From: Streptomyces profundus
GTDB taxonomy: Bacteria; Actinomycetota; Actinomycetes; Streptomycetales; Streptomycetaceae
Reading direction: 5' to 3'
Length of the DNA stretch: 64,000 bases
Assembly (NCBI RefSeq): GCF_020740535.1
Contig: NZ_CP082362.1
Coordinates: 620,001 to 684,000, forward strand
Under the pieces are notes generated by a model. That model worked only from the letters and a program-made list of their open reading frames with translations. It did not search any database and had not been told where the DNA came from. Both the position numbers and the translations under genes were made by a program. Positions 16,190 through 25,362 of this stretch are shown here, in pieces. Position 1 is the first letter of the stretch. Each line of letters starts with the position of its first letter.

Positions 16190-17697
16190 GCGCCGTGCCG
16201 GACACCGGGGCCGCGCGAGCGCCGCTGCTCGACGCCGCCGCGCTCGCCGGGCCCTGGGCCGGCGGCCGGGGCGGGAGCAGGACGCAGACCGAGCCGGGCA
16301 GCGGGCGTCCCATCGCCGGCATCGGCCTCGCCGCCACCGAGGACGTCGAGCGGGCCGCGCTGGCGGCCGTCGCCGCGCAGGAGTCCTGGGCGCGCACCAC
16401 CTGCGCGGAGCGCGCCCTGGTGCTGCGCGAGGCCGCCGCCGTGCTGGCCGCGCACAGCGACGAGGTGGCGGACTGGGTCAACCGGGAGACGGGCGGCGTC
16501 GGCGCCAAGGGCGCCGGCGAGGTCGCCGCCGCCATCGAGGAGTTGTACGCGGGTGCGGCGCTGGCCGCCGAGCCCTGTGGCGAGTTGCTGCCCGGCAGCG
16601 CGCCCGGGCAGTTCGGCTACGCGCGGCGGGTGCCCGTCGGGGTGGTCGGCGTGATCACCCCGTGGAACGCGCCGCTGCGGCTGGCCGCGAGAGCCGTGGT
16701 GCCGGCGTTGGCGCTGGGCAACGCGGTGCTGTTGAAGCCGGACGAGCAGACGGCGATCGGGGGCGGCCTCGTGCTGGCGGCGGCGTTCGCCAGGGCCGGG
16801 CTGCCGGCGGGGCTGCTCGCCGTGCTGCCGGGGCCGGCCGAGGTCGGCGAGGCGCTGGTGGCCTCGGAGCACACGGCGGTGATCTCCTTCACCGGATCGA
16901 CGGCGACCGGCCGGCGGATCGGCTCGATCGCCGGCGGGCTGCTCAAGCGCGCGGTGCTCGAACTCGGCGGCAACAACGCCTTCGTGGTGCTGGACGACGC
17001 CGATCTGCCGGCCGCCGTCGACGCCGCGCTGCGCGCCTCGCTGGCCCACAACGGCCAGATCTGCATGGCCGCCGGCCGCCATCTGGTGCACCAGGACCTG
17101 GCCGAGGAGTACACCGCCGCGCTGGTCGAGCGGCTGGCCCGGCTGCGCTGTGGCGACCCCAGGGTCGCCGAGGTGGCGATCGGCCCGCTGATCAACGGGC
17201 GGCAGGCCGACCGGGTCGCCGGGATCGTCGCCGACAGCGTCGCCGCCGGGGCCGAACTCCGCCTGGGCGGCCGGCCGTTGGACACCGGTCCGGGCGCCGG
17301 GACGCTGACGGGCCTCTACCCGCCGACGGTGCTGACCGGGGTGCGGCCGGGGATGCCGGCCTTCGACGAGGAGATCTTCGGCCCCGTCATCCCGGTGACG
17401 TCGTTCGCCGACGACGAGGAGGCCGTCCGGCTGGCCCGCGCCACCGCCTACGGCCTCTCGGCCGCGATCCACACCGCCGACCCGGTGCGGGGCCGGGCCT
17501 TCGCCGACCGGCTCCCCACCGGCATGGCGCATGTCAACGGCTCCACCATCGACGACGCGCCGCACGTGCCGATGGGCGGCCTGGGCCTCTCCGGCAACGG
17601 CCACCGCTCAGGCGGGCGGTGGAACGTCGAGGCGTTCACCTTCACCCAGTGGGTCACGGTCCTCGACCGGCCACGCGCCCCACGGAAGGCGGGCTGA
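16186..17697 (+). CDS. Aldehyde dehydrogenase, benzaldehyde dehydrogenase-like
   Basis: NAD(P)-dependent oxidation of an aldehyde to an acid, 503 residues. The catalytic Cys293 is in NGQICMAAGR, the general-base Glu259 in LELGGNN, the nucleotide-binding FTGSTATGRRIG at about 230, and VGVITPWNAPLRL near 155. NGQICMA and EIFGPVIPV resemble aromatic aldehyde (benzaldehyde/vanillin) dehydrogenases. Located directly before a benzoylformate-decarboxylase-like gene, it would oxidise the aryl aldehyde that enzyme releases. GTG 16186 overlaps the preceding stop. Confidence 0.9.
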   Translation: MSAVPDTGAARAPLLDAAALAGPWAGGRGGSRTQTEPGSGRPIAGIGLAATEDVERAALAAVAAQESWARTTCAERALVLREAAAVLAAHSDEVADWVNRETGGVGAKGAGEVAAAIEELYAGAALAAEPCGELLPGSAPGQFGYARRVPVGVVGVITPWNAPLRLAARAVVPALALGNAVLLKPDEQTAIGGGLVLAAAFARAGLPAGLLAVLPGPAEVGEALVASEHTAVISFTGSTATGRRIGSIAGGLLKRAVLELGGNNAFVVLDDADLPAAVDAALRASLAHNGQICMAAGRHLVHQDLAEEYTAALVERLARLRCGDPRVAEVAIGPLINGRQADRVAGIVADSVAAGAELRLGGRPLDTGPGAGTLTGLYPPTVLTGVRPGMPAFDEEIFGPVIPVTSFADDEEAVRLARATAYGLSAAIHTADPVRGRAFADRLPTGMAHVNGSTIDDAPHVPMGGLGLSGNGHRSGGRWNVEAFTFTQWVTVLDRPRAPRKAG

Positions 17698-17701
17698 TCC
17701 C

Positions 17702-19372
17702 ATGGACGGCGCACGCGCGTTGTTGCGCACCCTGAGCGAGGCCGGCGTCCGGCAGGTCTTCTGCTGTCCCGGAACCACCGAGATACCGCTGCTCGACGCC
17801 CTGGCCGATCCGGAGGTGGCCGCCTGGGCACCGGAGTTCGTCCTCACCACCCACGAGGCGATATCGGTGTCCATGGCCGACGGCCACGCCCGCGCCACCG
17901 GCCGCCCGGCGGTGGCCTATCTGCACACCAACGTGGGCCTGGCCAACGGCCTCTCGCATCTCTACGCCGCCCAGCTGGCGCACAGCCCGGTCGTGGTGTT
18001 CACCGGCGTCAAGCCCACGGCGACGCTGCCGCACCGGGCGCTCACCACCACGCCGCAGCTGCGGGAGAGCGCACGCCCCTATGTGGGGTTCGACTGGCAG
18101 ACGCTCCGCCCCGACGCCCTGGTCGCCGACGCGCACCGCGCGCTGTGGCACGCCTCGGTGCCGCCGGAGCGGCCCACGCTGCTGGTGGTGCCGCAGGACA
18201 TGCTCGCCGCCGAGGTGGGCGAGCCGGCCGTGGCCCCGGCGGCCGAGCCGGCGCGGCAGGCCCCCGACCCGGCGGGGGTGGCCGCCGCCGCCCGCGCGTT
18301 GGCGGCGGCGCGGCGGCCCGTGATCGTCGCGGGGCCCGATGTGGGCCGGCGGCACGCGGCGGGCGAACTCGCCGCCGTCGCCGAGCTGTTGGGCGCGCCG
18401 GTGCTGGCGCCTTCCCGACGCGATCTGGAGCGGTTCTCGTATCCGACCACCGGGGGGCACTACGCGGGGCTGCTCGATGTGGCCGAGCTCCCGGCGCGCG
18501 CCGCGGACGTGGTGCTGCTGGCCGGCGCCCCCAACCCGATCGAGTTCGCGCCCGGGGCGCCGCTGCTGCCGCCCCGCGCGGCGCTGGTGCACCTCGCCGA
18601 GGACCCGGCCGAACCGGGCCTGCGGCTGCCGACCGCGCGCGTGCTCGCCGGTGACACCGCGATCGGCCTGCGCGCCCTGCGCGAGGCGCTGGCCGGCGTC
18701 GAACGACCGCACCGCGCCGAGGCGTTGGCGTTCCTGGCCGAGGCCAGGGCGCACCACGCGGCGGCCAGGCGACGCTGGGCCACCGAGGTGGCGGCGGCCG
18801 ACAGCGACGGCCCGCCGTCGGCGGCCGACGCCATGCGGACGCTGGCCGCCGCCGTGCCCGACTCGGTGACCCTCGTCGTGGACGCCGTCACCTCGACGCT
18901 GCCCCTGCTGCGCTTCGTCGAACGCGAGCGGCTCGACGGCCTGTACGCCACCGCGAGCGGCTCGCTCGGCTGGGGCATGGGCGCCGCGCTCGGCGTGGCG
19001 ATGGCCCAGCCGGAGCGCCGGGTGCTGGCCGTCGTCGGCGACGGCGTCCTCCAGTTCGGCCTGCCGGCGCTGTGGACGGCCGTCCGCCGCCGCCTCCCGG
19101 TCACCTTCGTGGTGGTCAACAACGGCCGCTACCAGGCGATGATCTCCGGTCTTCGCCGCTTCGACGGGGTGGCCCACGCCGGCCGCCGCTACCCGCTCAC
19201 CGACATCAGCGGCCCCCGACTCGCCGAGATCGCCGCCGGGTTCGGGATGCCGGCCAGCCGGGTGGCCGATCGGGACGCCCTCGCGACCGCGCTGGACGCG
19301 GCGGTGCGGCGCGGGCCCGAGGCGGGGCCCGAGCTGATCGAGATCCGCGTCGACCAGACGCTGTGGCCCTGA
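17702..19372 (+). CDS. ThDP-dependent 2-oxo acid decarboxylase, benzoylformate decarboxylase-like
   Basis: A 556-residue thiamine-diphosphate enzyme of the acetolactate synthase/benzoylformate decarboxylase (BFD) superfamily. Glu52 in THEAISVSMADGHARATG is the cofactor-activating glutamate. His75 in YLHTNVGLANGL matches the active-site His70 region of BFD (HSAAGTGNAM). The cofactor-binding motif begins VVGDG at 446-448 and ends VVNNGRYQ. These point to decarboxylation of an aryl glyoxylate to an aldehyde. Together with the aldehyde dehydrogenase it resembles the mandelate/benzoylformate route. Start ATG 17702 lies four bases after the upstream stop. An acetolactate-synthase-type or oxalyl-CoA-type role is less likely but not excluded. 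Confidence 0.82.
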   Translation: MDGARALLRTLSEAGVRQVFCCPGTTEIPLLDALADPEVAAWAPEFVLTTHEAISVSMADGHARATGRPAVAYLHTNVGLANGLSHLYAAQLAHSPVVVFTGVKPTATLPHRALTTTPQLRESARPYVGFDWQTLRPDALVADAHRALWHASVPPERPTLLVVPQDMLAAEVGEPAVAPAAEPARQAPDPAGVAAAARALAAARRPVIVAGPDVGRRHAAGELAAVAELLGAPVLAPSRRDLERFSYPTTGGHYAGLLDVAELPARAADVVLLAGAPNPIEFAPGAPLLPPRAALVHLAEDPAEPGLRLPTARVLAGDTAIGLRALREALAGVERPHRAEALAFLAEARAHHAAARRRWATEVAAADSDGPPSAADAMRTLAAAVPDSVTLVVDAVTSTLPLLRFVERERLDGLYATASGSLGWGMGAALGVAMAQPERRVLAVVGDGVLQFGLPALWTAVRRRLPVTFVVVNNGRYQAMISGLRRFDGVAHAGRRYPLTDISGPRLAEIAAGFGMPASRVADRDALATALDAAVRRGPEAGPELIEIRVDQTLWP

Positions 19373-19418
19373 GCGGGGCGTCCATCCCACCCCAGCGGAA
19401 GCACGTGAAGGAGCAGTC

Positions 19419-20459
19419 ATGACCGCACGGCACGATGTCCCCCGGCCACCGGCCGAGGTCGACGCCCTGGCCTACCGCGAGGCGGCCGGCCGGTTCGCCT
19501 CCGGCATCACCGTCGTCACCACCGTCGCCGACGACGTCTGGTACGGCGTCACCGTCTCCGCCTTCGCCTCGCTCTCCATCAACCCCCTGCTGGTGACGGT
19601 CTCGGTCAACGAACGCAGCCCGCTGCTGCCCATGGTGGAACGGTCGGGCCGGTTCGCCGTCAGCGTGCTGGAGCGCTCGCAGGAGCGGGTCTCCGCCTAC
19701 TTCGCCACCAGGGACCGGGACACGGCCGGGCTCGCCTTCCCCGGGATCGACGCGGAGCCCGTCGTCACCGGGGCGCCGGTGATCTCCGGCTGCCTCAGCT
19801 ACTTCGACTGCGAGACGCACACCGTGCTGCCGGGCGGCGACCACCGCATCCTGGTCGGCCGGGTGCGGGCCGCCGGCGGCGCCGACGGCACCCCCCTGCT
19901 GCACTTCCTCGGCGGCTACCACGCGCTGGCCGAGGACCAACAGCGCGACAGCGCGGGCGCGTTGGCCGCCTCGGCCGACGCGCTCGCCGTCCAGCTGCAT
20001 CTGCTGCGGCTGGAACGAGGCCACCTCCTCGACGCCCAGGCCGCCATCGAACCGGCCACCGCCGCCCTGGCCGCCGGCCGGCTCGGCGGCGGCGAGCTGA
20101 CCGCCCTGCGCGACTGCCTCGACCAGGCACGGCAGGCGGTCGACGACCCCGAACGCTTCACCCGGCTCTCCAACGACTTCCATCTGCTGCTCGCCCGGAT
20201 GTCGGGCAACGCCGCGCTGGAGGCCGCCGCCATCGCGCTCAGCCGGTCGTTCGTCACCCACTACACCGACCACACCACCACCCGCCGCGCCCGCAGCGCG
20301 CTGCGGGCGCACCAGGCGGTGCTGGACGCCGTCGCAGCCGGGGACGCCGAGGCGGCCCGCGCCCTGATGGGGGCGCATCTGCGCACCGTCTCGGCCGCCT
20401 GGCCGGCCGCCGACGACCCCGGGACCGAAACAGCCCCCAAGGCCAAGGGACGGCCCTGA
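19419..20459 (+). CDS. Flavin reductase fused to an FCD (GntR effector-binding) domain
   Basis: A 346-residue two-domain protein. Residues 15-170 form an HpaC-like flavin reductase (REAAGRFASGITVVTT, VTVSAFASLSINPLLVTVSV, LSYFDCETHTVLPGGDHRIL) that would supply reduced flavin to the HpaB-like oxygenase. Residues 200-325 form an FCD all-helical domain like the C-terminal half of FadR/GntR repressors, with metal ligands Asp253/His255 (NDFHLLL), His298 (RAHQAVLDA) and His320 (GAHL). No DNA-binding winged helix is present. In Acinetobacter 4-hydroxyphenylacetate hydroxylase the reductase carries a MarR-like effector domain; a similar ligand-gated reductase built with an FCD domain is inferred. 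ATG 19419 follows GAAGGAGCAG. Confidence 0.85.
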   Translation: MTARHDVPRPPAEVDALAYREAAGRFASGITVVTTVADDVWYGVTVSAFASLSINPLLVTVSVNERSPLLPMVERSGRFAVSVLERSQERVSAYFATRDRDTAGLAFPGIDAEPVVTGAPVISGCLSYFDCETHTVLPGGDHRILVGRVRAAGGADGTPLLHFLGGYHALAEDQQRDSAGALAASADALAVQLHLLRLERGHLLDAQAAIEPATAALAAGRLGGGELTALRDCLDQARQAVDDPERFTRLSNDFHLLLARMSGNAALEAAAIALSRSFVTHYTDHTTTRRARSALRAHQAVLDAVAAGDAEAARALMGAHLRTVSAAWPAADDPGTETAPKAKGRP

Positions 20460-20497
20460 CCGACCGTCCATCGAAGGAAAGGTGGTGAGCATCGCCG

Positions 20498-22339
20498 ATG
20501 ATGCGCACTGCTCGTTCACGCCGCGCGGAACCCGTCCGCGGCCGAAAGGTCACCATCGCGCTGCTCGCGGTCGCGGCCGTCCTCTTCGTCTACCCCATCG
20601 TGATGCTCGCCGTCGGGGCCTTCCGCAACACCGACCCCAGCCTGCCGGCCGCGTGGTCGTTCGACGGCTTCCACTCCGCCTACGCCGACGGCGAGACCTA
20701 CCGCACGCTGCGGGACTCGCTCCTGCTGGCGCTCGTCTGCGCCACGCTCTCCACCGCGCTCGCGCTCTATCTCGCCTTCGTCGTGGCCCGCACCCGCGCA
20801 CCGCTGCGCCGGCTGGTCACCCCGATGATGGCCGTATCGCTCGCGATGCCACCGCTGTTCTTCGCGCTCAGCTGGGGCATGTTGGGCAACGCCGAGGTCG
20901 GCCTGATCAACAAGGCCCTGGGCTGGGTGGTCGGCGGCGACGTGTCCCTGGTCGACGTGAACTCGTGGGCCGGGCTGGTCCTGGTCATCTCGCTGAAGAT
21001 GACCTCCTTCGCCTATCTGCTGCTCCTGGGCCCGTTCCGCGCCCTGGACAGGGGACTTGAGGAGGCGGCCCAGGTCTCGGGCTCCGGGCGGCTGCGCACC
21101 TTCCTGACCGTGGACGTCCCGGTGCTCGCCCCCGCCATCACGGGCGTCTTCATCCTCGGCTTCGTGGTCGGCCTCGAATCGTTCGACGTGCCCCTGCTGT
21201 TGGGCCTCCCCGCCGGGATCAACGTCATCTCCACCCGGATCTACGGCATGATCAACGACCAGACGCCGGCCGACTACGGCGGCGCGAGCGCCATCTCGCT
21301 GCTGCTGGTGGTCGTGGTGATCCTGCTGGTCACCGTGCAGTGGCGGGTGCTGGGACGGCGCCGCTTCACCACCGTCACCGGCAAGGGCTACCGCACCGCG
21401 CCCTGGGACATCGGCCGCTGGCGGCTGGCCGGCACGGCGGTCATCGTGGGCTATCTGCTGCTGGCCGTGCTCCTCCCCGTCGTCCAACTCGTGCTGGGCG
21501 CGCTCCAGCCCTACTTCGGCGCGTACGGCCGCTACAGCTTCGACAACATCTCCTTCGTCATCAACGACCCCATCCTCAGCGAGGCGATCCGCGCCACGCT
21601 GCTGATCTCGGCCACCAGCGGGCTGGCCGCCGCGCTGCTCGCCGCCGTGATCAGCTACCAGGTGGCGCGCTCCACCTCAAGGCTGCGCCGGCTGCTCGAC
21701 CTGGCGACCTGGCTGCCGTGGGCCGTGCCGGGGGTGGTGCTGAGCCTGGCGATGGCCTGGGCGTACATCAGCGTCCCCGGGCTGAGCGGCCTCTACGGCA
21801 CCGTCTGGCTGGTCGGCATCGGGTTGGTCGTCGCGGCGGTCCCGGTGGCCAGCCGGGCCACCCAGGGCGCCATCGCCCAACTCGGCGTGGAGCTTGAGGA
21901 GTCGGCCCGCACCAGCGGTGCGGGGCCGACCAGGACCTTCTTCGGGATCGTGCTGCGGCTGATCGCCCCGAGCTTCGCCGCCGCGTGGTTCGTCGCCGCG
22001 ATCACCATCTCGGGCAACCTCGCCGTCCCCTCCCTGCTGTCCTCGCTGCGCAACCAGACCGTCCCCATCCAGGTCTTCCGCCTCTACAGCAAGGGCGAGA
22101 CGGCCCAGGCCGGCGCCCTGCTGCTGGTGATGATGGCCGTGCTGTTCGCCGGGCTCGGGGTGCTGTGGCTGGTCATCCGGCTGCTGGGCCGGGTGGTCGA
22201 CGCCAGGGTGCGGGCCGCCGACCGCACGGCGAAGGCCCCGCCGGACGACGCCGCGCCACCGCCCCCGGCCCCCGCGCCCGCCGCCACGGCGAGCGCGTCC
22301 GCCCCCTCGGCCGCCGCGGCGGAACGGAGCGCGTCATGA
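20498..22339 (+). CDS. ABC importer permease, two fused transmembrane domains
   Basis: A 613-residue inner-membrane protein with about 12 hydrophobic segments in two homologous halves, the FbpB/AfuB-type fused permease. Each half ends with an EAA loop that docks on the ATPase: EEAAQVSGSGRLRTFLTVDV in the first and EESARTSGAGPTRTFFGIVL in the second. The C-terminal 50 residues are alanine/proline-rich and probably cytoplasmic. It is followed by the binding protein (ATGA overlap) and ATPase, giving a complete importer. Within the operon it presumably imports the aromatic substrate, although this family also carries iron, polyamines and phosphonates. Confidence 0.88.
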   Translation: MMRTARSRRAEPVRGRKVTIALLAVAAVLFVYPIVMLAVGAFRNTDPSLPAAWSFDGFHSAYADGETYRTLRDSLLLALVCATLSTALALYLAFVVARTRAPLRRLVTPMMAVSLAMPPLFFALSWGMLGNAEVGLINKALGWVVGGDVSLVDVNSWAGLVLVISLKMTSFAYLLLLGPFRALDRGLEEAAQVSGSGRLRTFLTVDVPVLAPAITGVFILGFVVGLESFDVPLLLGLPAGINVISTRIYGMINDQTPADYGGASAISLLLVVVVILLVTVQWRVLGRRRFTTVTGKGYRTAPWDIGRWRLAGTAVIVGYLLLAVLLPVVQLVLGALQPYFGAYGRYSFDNISFVINDPILSEAIRATLLISATSGLAAALLAAVISYQVARSTSRLRRLLDLATWLPWAVPGVVLSLAMAWAYISVPGLSGLYGTVWLVGIGLVVAAVPVASRATQGAIAQLGVELEESARTSGAGPTRTFFGIVLRLIAPSFAAAWFVAAITISGNLAVPSLLSSLRNQTVPIQVFRLYSKGETAQAGALLLVMMAVLFAGLGVLWLVIRLLGRVVDARVRAADRTAKAPPDDAAPPPPAPAPAATASASAPSAAAAERSAS

Positions 22340-23487
22340 AGCACACCCCACCAGGACCGCGCTCGCCGGGGAACGGACTGAGCCGCCGCCGGCTGCTGGC
22401 GGTCGGCACCCTGAGCGCCGTGCTCGGACCTTCCCTGCTCTCCGCCTGCGCCACCGTCGGCGAGTTCGGCGAGCCGAGCATCGGCGCCGGCGACATCGAC
22501 CCGCTGGGCGGCCGGGCCGCCGTGGACGAGATGGCGGAGCTGTACCGGGCCGCCGCCGATGAGGGCGAATCGGAGATCGTCGTCTACGGACCGGTCGAGG
22601 ACGACCGGGCCCCGGTCTACCGCACGTTCGAGGAGACCTTCCCCGGCATCACGGTGCGCACCGAGGTGCTTCAGGGCCCCTCGTTGACGGCTCGGGTGAA
22701 CCTGGAGGTGGCCAGCGGGCGCCGCGCGGCCGATCTGATCCAGACCGGCGACACCACCATGGTCGCGCTGGCCGAGACCGGCCGCTTCCAGCCCAACAGG
22801 CCCGTCACGGCCGCCGGGTTGCCGGACTCGGTGATCGACGGCGAGGAACGGTTCCTGGGGGTGAGCGCGCTGCCGTTCGTCATCGCGTTCAACCACGACA
22901 TCGTCCCGGCCGACGAGGCGCCACGCGGCTGGCAGGAACTCATCGACCCGCGCTGGCGGTCCATGTTGGTCTGGGACAACCCGACGGCCGCCGGATCGGC
23001 GCTCACCACCATCACCCATCTGCTGCACGACGGCCGGCAGGACGAGGCGTGGCTCACGGCCATGGCCGAGCAGCGCCTCGGACTGACGCCGAGCGCCGCC
23101 GGGGTGAGCAGCGCGATGGCCACCGGCGAGTACCCGGTCGCCGTCTCCTACCCGTACGGCTTCTACCTGTCGGCGTCGGCGAAGGGCGCCCCGCTGACCG
23201 CCGTCTTCCCCGTCGACGGCGGCAGCCATCTGTCCACCCACTTCCTGGGCCTGCTCGACGGCGCCCCGCACCCGCGCGCCGCGCGGCTGCTGACGGCCTG
23301 GCTGTTCAGCCCGCGCGGGCAGGCGGCGCTGGCCGAGGTCGGCCAGTACTCGCTGCTCCCCGGCGCCCCGCCGCCGGACGGGCTGCCGCCCCTCGACGAG
23401 ATCGACCGGCTGGCCCATCTGCCGGCCGACCAGGCCGAGCGGTACAGCAGGGACACCCTCCAACTCACCCAACGGCTGTTCCGGTGA
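22336..23487 (+). CDS. ABC transporter substrate-binding lipoprotein, Tat-type
   Basis: A 383-residue extracellular binding protein of the iron/polyamine (FbpA/PotD-like) fold. The signal has twin arginines (SRRRLLAVG) followed by a lipobox LLSAC, so it is probably exported folded by Tat and lipid-anchored. The mature part has EIVVYGPVEDDRAPVYRTFE near its start and a hinge motif AGSALTTITHLLHDG. ATG 22336 overlaps the permease stop. Ligand cannot be assigned; the classic paired tyrosines of ferric-binding proteins are not evident to me, which is compatible with an organic anion. Confidence 0.85.
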   Translation: MKHTPPGPRSPGNGLSRRRLLAVGTLSAVLGPSLLSACATVGEFGEPSIGAGDIDPLGGRAAVDEMAELYRAAADEGESEIVVYGPVEDDRAPVYRTFEETFPGITVRTEVLQGPSLTARVNLEVASGRRAADLIQTGDTTMVALAETGRFQPNRPVTAAGLPDSVIDGEERFLGVSALPFVIAFNHDIVPADEAPRGWQELIDPRWRSMLVWDNPTAAGSALTTITHLLHDGRQDEAWLTAMAEQRLGLTPSAAGVSSAMATGEYPVAVSYPYGFYLSASAKGAPLTAVFPVDGGSHLSTHFLGLLDGAPHPRAARLLTAWLFSPRGQAALAEVGQYSLLPGAPPPDGLPPLDEIDRLAHLPADQAERYSRDTLQLTQRLFR

Positions 23488-23609
23488 GGGCCGAACGAGG
23501 GGCCCGCCCGGACGTTCCGAACGACCCGAGCGGCCCGAACGACCCGAACCACCCGGCGAACGGCGGGGAACGGCGGCGCGCCCAGACGCAGAGAAGAGGA
23601 CCGGACATC

Positions 23610-24749
23610 ATGGCCGAAGTTCAGATCAGAGGACTCGTCAAGACCTTTGATGGCACCGTCGTGGTCGATCGGCTCGATCTGACCATCGCCGACGGCGAGT
23701 TCGTCGTCCTGCTCGGGCCCAGCGGATGCGGCAAGACCACCATGCTGCGCTGTCTGGCCGGGCTCGAACACCCCACGGCCGGCGAGATCACCATCGCCGG
23801 CGAGCTGGTCAGCGCGCCGGAGCGGGGCGTCTTCGTCCCGCCCGAGGGCCGGGGCACGGGGATGGTGTTCCAGAGCTACGCGCTGTGGCCCCACATGACC
23901 GTGCGGGGCAATGTGAGCTACCCGCTCAAGCTGGCCAAGGTGCCGCGACGGGAGGCCGCGGCCAGGGCCGGCGCCATGCTGGAGCGGGTCGGCCTCGGCG
24001 ACCGGGGTGCCACCTACGCCACGCAGCTGTCCGGCGGGCAGCAGCAACGGGTCGCGCTGGCTCGGGCGTTGGCCAACGCCCCGCGGCTGCTGCTCTTCGA
24101 CGAGCCGCTGTCCAACCTGGACGCCAGGCTCCGCCTCAGCATGCGCAAGGAGATCAGGAGCATCCACCGGGATCTGGGCACCACCGCCATCTACGTCACC
24201 CACGACCAGGAGGAGGCCATGGCGCTGGCGGACCGGATCGTGGTGCTCGACGGCGGGGTGGTGCAGCAGATCGGCACCCCGGAGGAGATCTACGGCAGCC
24301 CGGCCAACCGCTTCGTCGCCGACTTCATGGGCGTGGAGAACCTCCTCGACGCGGCGGTCGGCGAGGTCACCGCCGACGGCTACCGGCTGGTGGGCGAGGG
24401 CGGCGGGCCCTCGTTCCCGGTGCGCGGCGCCGCCCCGGGGCCGGTGGGTACCCGGGTGACGGCGGCCGTGCGGGCCTCCCAACTCCGGTTGGCCGACGAG
24501 GGCCGGGCGGCCGACGACACCTTCCCCGCCACGGTGACGGCGACCAGCTATCTCGGCGGTCACACCGAGATCGAGGTCGAGGCGGGGGGCCGCCGCCTGC
24601 TGGCGCGGCTCTCCGAGAACGGCCGCCACCGCAGGGGCGGCGTCGCGCCCGCCCCCGGCGAGAGCGTCCGGCTGTATGTCGTCCCCGACCGCGTCATCAC
24701 CCTGCCGACCGCCCCGGCCACCCGGCGGGCGGCGACGACCGCGGCCTGA
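23610..24749 (+). CDS. ABC transporter ATPase, spermidine/iron (PotA/FbpC) type
   Basis: A 379-residue ATP-hydrolysing subunit. Walker A GPSGCGKTT, Q-loop VFQSYALWPHMTV, signature LSGGQQQRVALARAL, Walker B LLLFDEP, D-loop SNLDA and H-loop IYVTHDQEEA are all intact. The last about 120 residues form a TOBE-type regulatory domain. ATG 23610 is preceded by AGAAGAGGA. The 120-base gap before it is made of degenerate CGAACGACCCGA-like repeats (about 23515-23560). It completes the importer of the aromatic operon. Confidence 0.92.
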   Translation: MAEVQIRGLVKTFDGTVVVDRLDLTIADGEFVVLLGPSGCGKTTMLRCLAGLEHPTAGEITIAGELVSAPERGVFVPPEGRGTGMVFQSYALWPHMTVRGNVSYPLKLAKVPRREAAARAGAMLERVGLGDRGATYATQLSGGQQQRVALARALANAPRLLLFDEPLSNLDARLRLSMRKEIRSIHRDLGTTAIYVTHDQEEAMALADRIVVLDGGVVQQIGTPEEIYGSPANRFVADFMGVENLLDAAVGEVTADGYRLVGEGGGPSFPVRGAAPGPVGTRVTAAVRASQLRLADEGRAADDTFPATVTATSYLGGHTEIEVEAGGRRLLARLSENGRHRRGGVAPAPGESVRLYVVPDRVITLPTAPATRRAATTAA

Positions 24750-24763
24750 GCGAGTCCCCGAAA

Positions 24764-24828
24764 GCCCCGCACCGGACCGAACCCAACCGGACCGAACCCA
24801 ACCGGACCGGACCGGACCGGTGCGGGGC
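24764..24828 (+). terminator. Operon terminator with repeat-filled loop
   Basis: GCCCCGCACCGG (24764-24775) pairs perfectly with CCGGTGCGGGGC (24817-24828). The 41-base loop holds two copies of CCGGACCGAACCCAA and then reiterated CCGGA. It lies 15 bases after the ATPase stop, so it probably ends the catabolic operon. Confidence 0.7.
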
Positions 24829-24966
24829 TGGGCGGAGCGGGGGCCCTGTCTCCGCCATCCGGTGTTTCCGGAAGGCGAGGCCCCTTTCCCAGAATTTCCC
24901 AGAACCGATCCACCGCCACGGGCGTCTCGCTGGTCACAGGAGTCTCAAGGAACACGGAGAGCGACC

Positions 24967-25296
24967 ATGCGACACACCAACCGGAGCCGGACAGCGGTGG
25001 GAACGACCCTGGCGGCACTCACCGTGCTGCTCGCCGGCGGCTGTTCCTCCGGTGGCGACCCCGTCGTCGACAAGGAGGAGGTGGCCGAGAAGGTGTCGTC
25101 CGCTCTGGAGGAACAGATCGGTCAGGCGCCCGACGACGTCACCTGCCCCGAGGACCTTCCGGCGGAGGTCGGCGCTTCCATCCGCTGCGAGCTGACGGCC
25201 GACGGCGACACCCTCGGGGTGACGGTCACCGCGACCGCGGTGGACGGCACCGACGCCGAACTCGACATCCAGGTGGACGACACCATCGCGAACTGA
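24967..25296 (+). CDS. DUF4333-like lipoprotein
   Basis: A 109-residue lipoprotein. The signal peptide ends in a lipobox LAGGC (Cys28). The mature domain has VAEKVSSALEEQIGQAP, VTCPEDLPAEVG and IRCELTADGDTLGVTVT, that is two cysteines and the CPxDL pattern of actinobacterial DUF4333 proteins. The function is unknown; the family is found as surface lipoproteins in actinomycetes. ATG 24967 follows GGAGAGCG. It has its own gap after the operon terminator and is probably monocistronic. Confidence 0.8.
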   Translation: MRHTNRSRTAVGTTLAALTVLLAGGCSSGGDPVVDKEEVAEKVSSALEEQIGQAPDDVTCPEDLPAEVGASIRCELTADGDTLGVTVTATAVDGTDAELDIQVDDTIAN

Positions 25297-25362
25297 GGCC
25301 GCCCTCCTCGCCGTGCCAACCCCGGGAACCGGGTCGGTTCCGGGGGTCGGCGGGGGCGCCGG

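Noticed and set aside
23515..23560. Possible CRISPR-like or iteron repeats CGAACGACCCGA before the ABC ATPase
   Set aside because: The units are short, imperfect and adjacent without unique spacers; they look like simple-sequence slippage.
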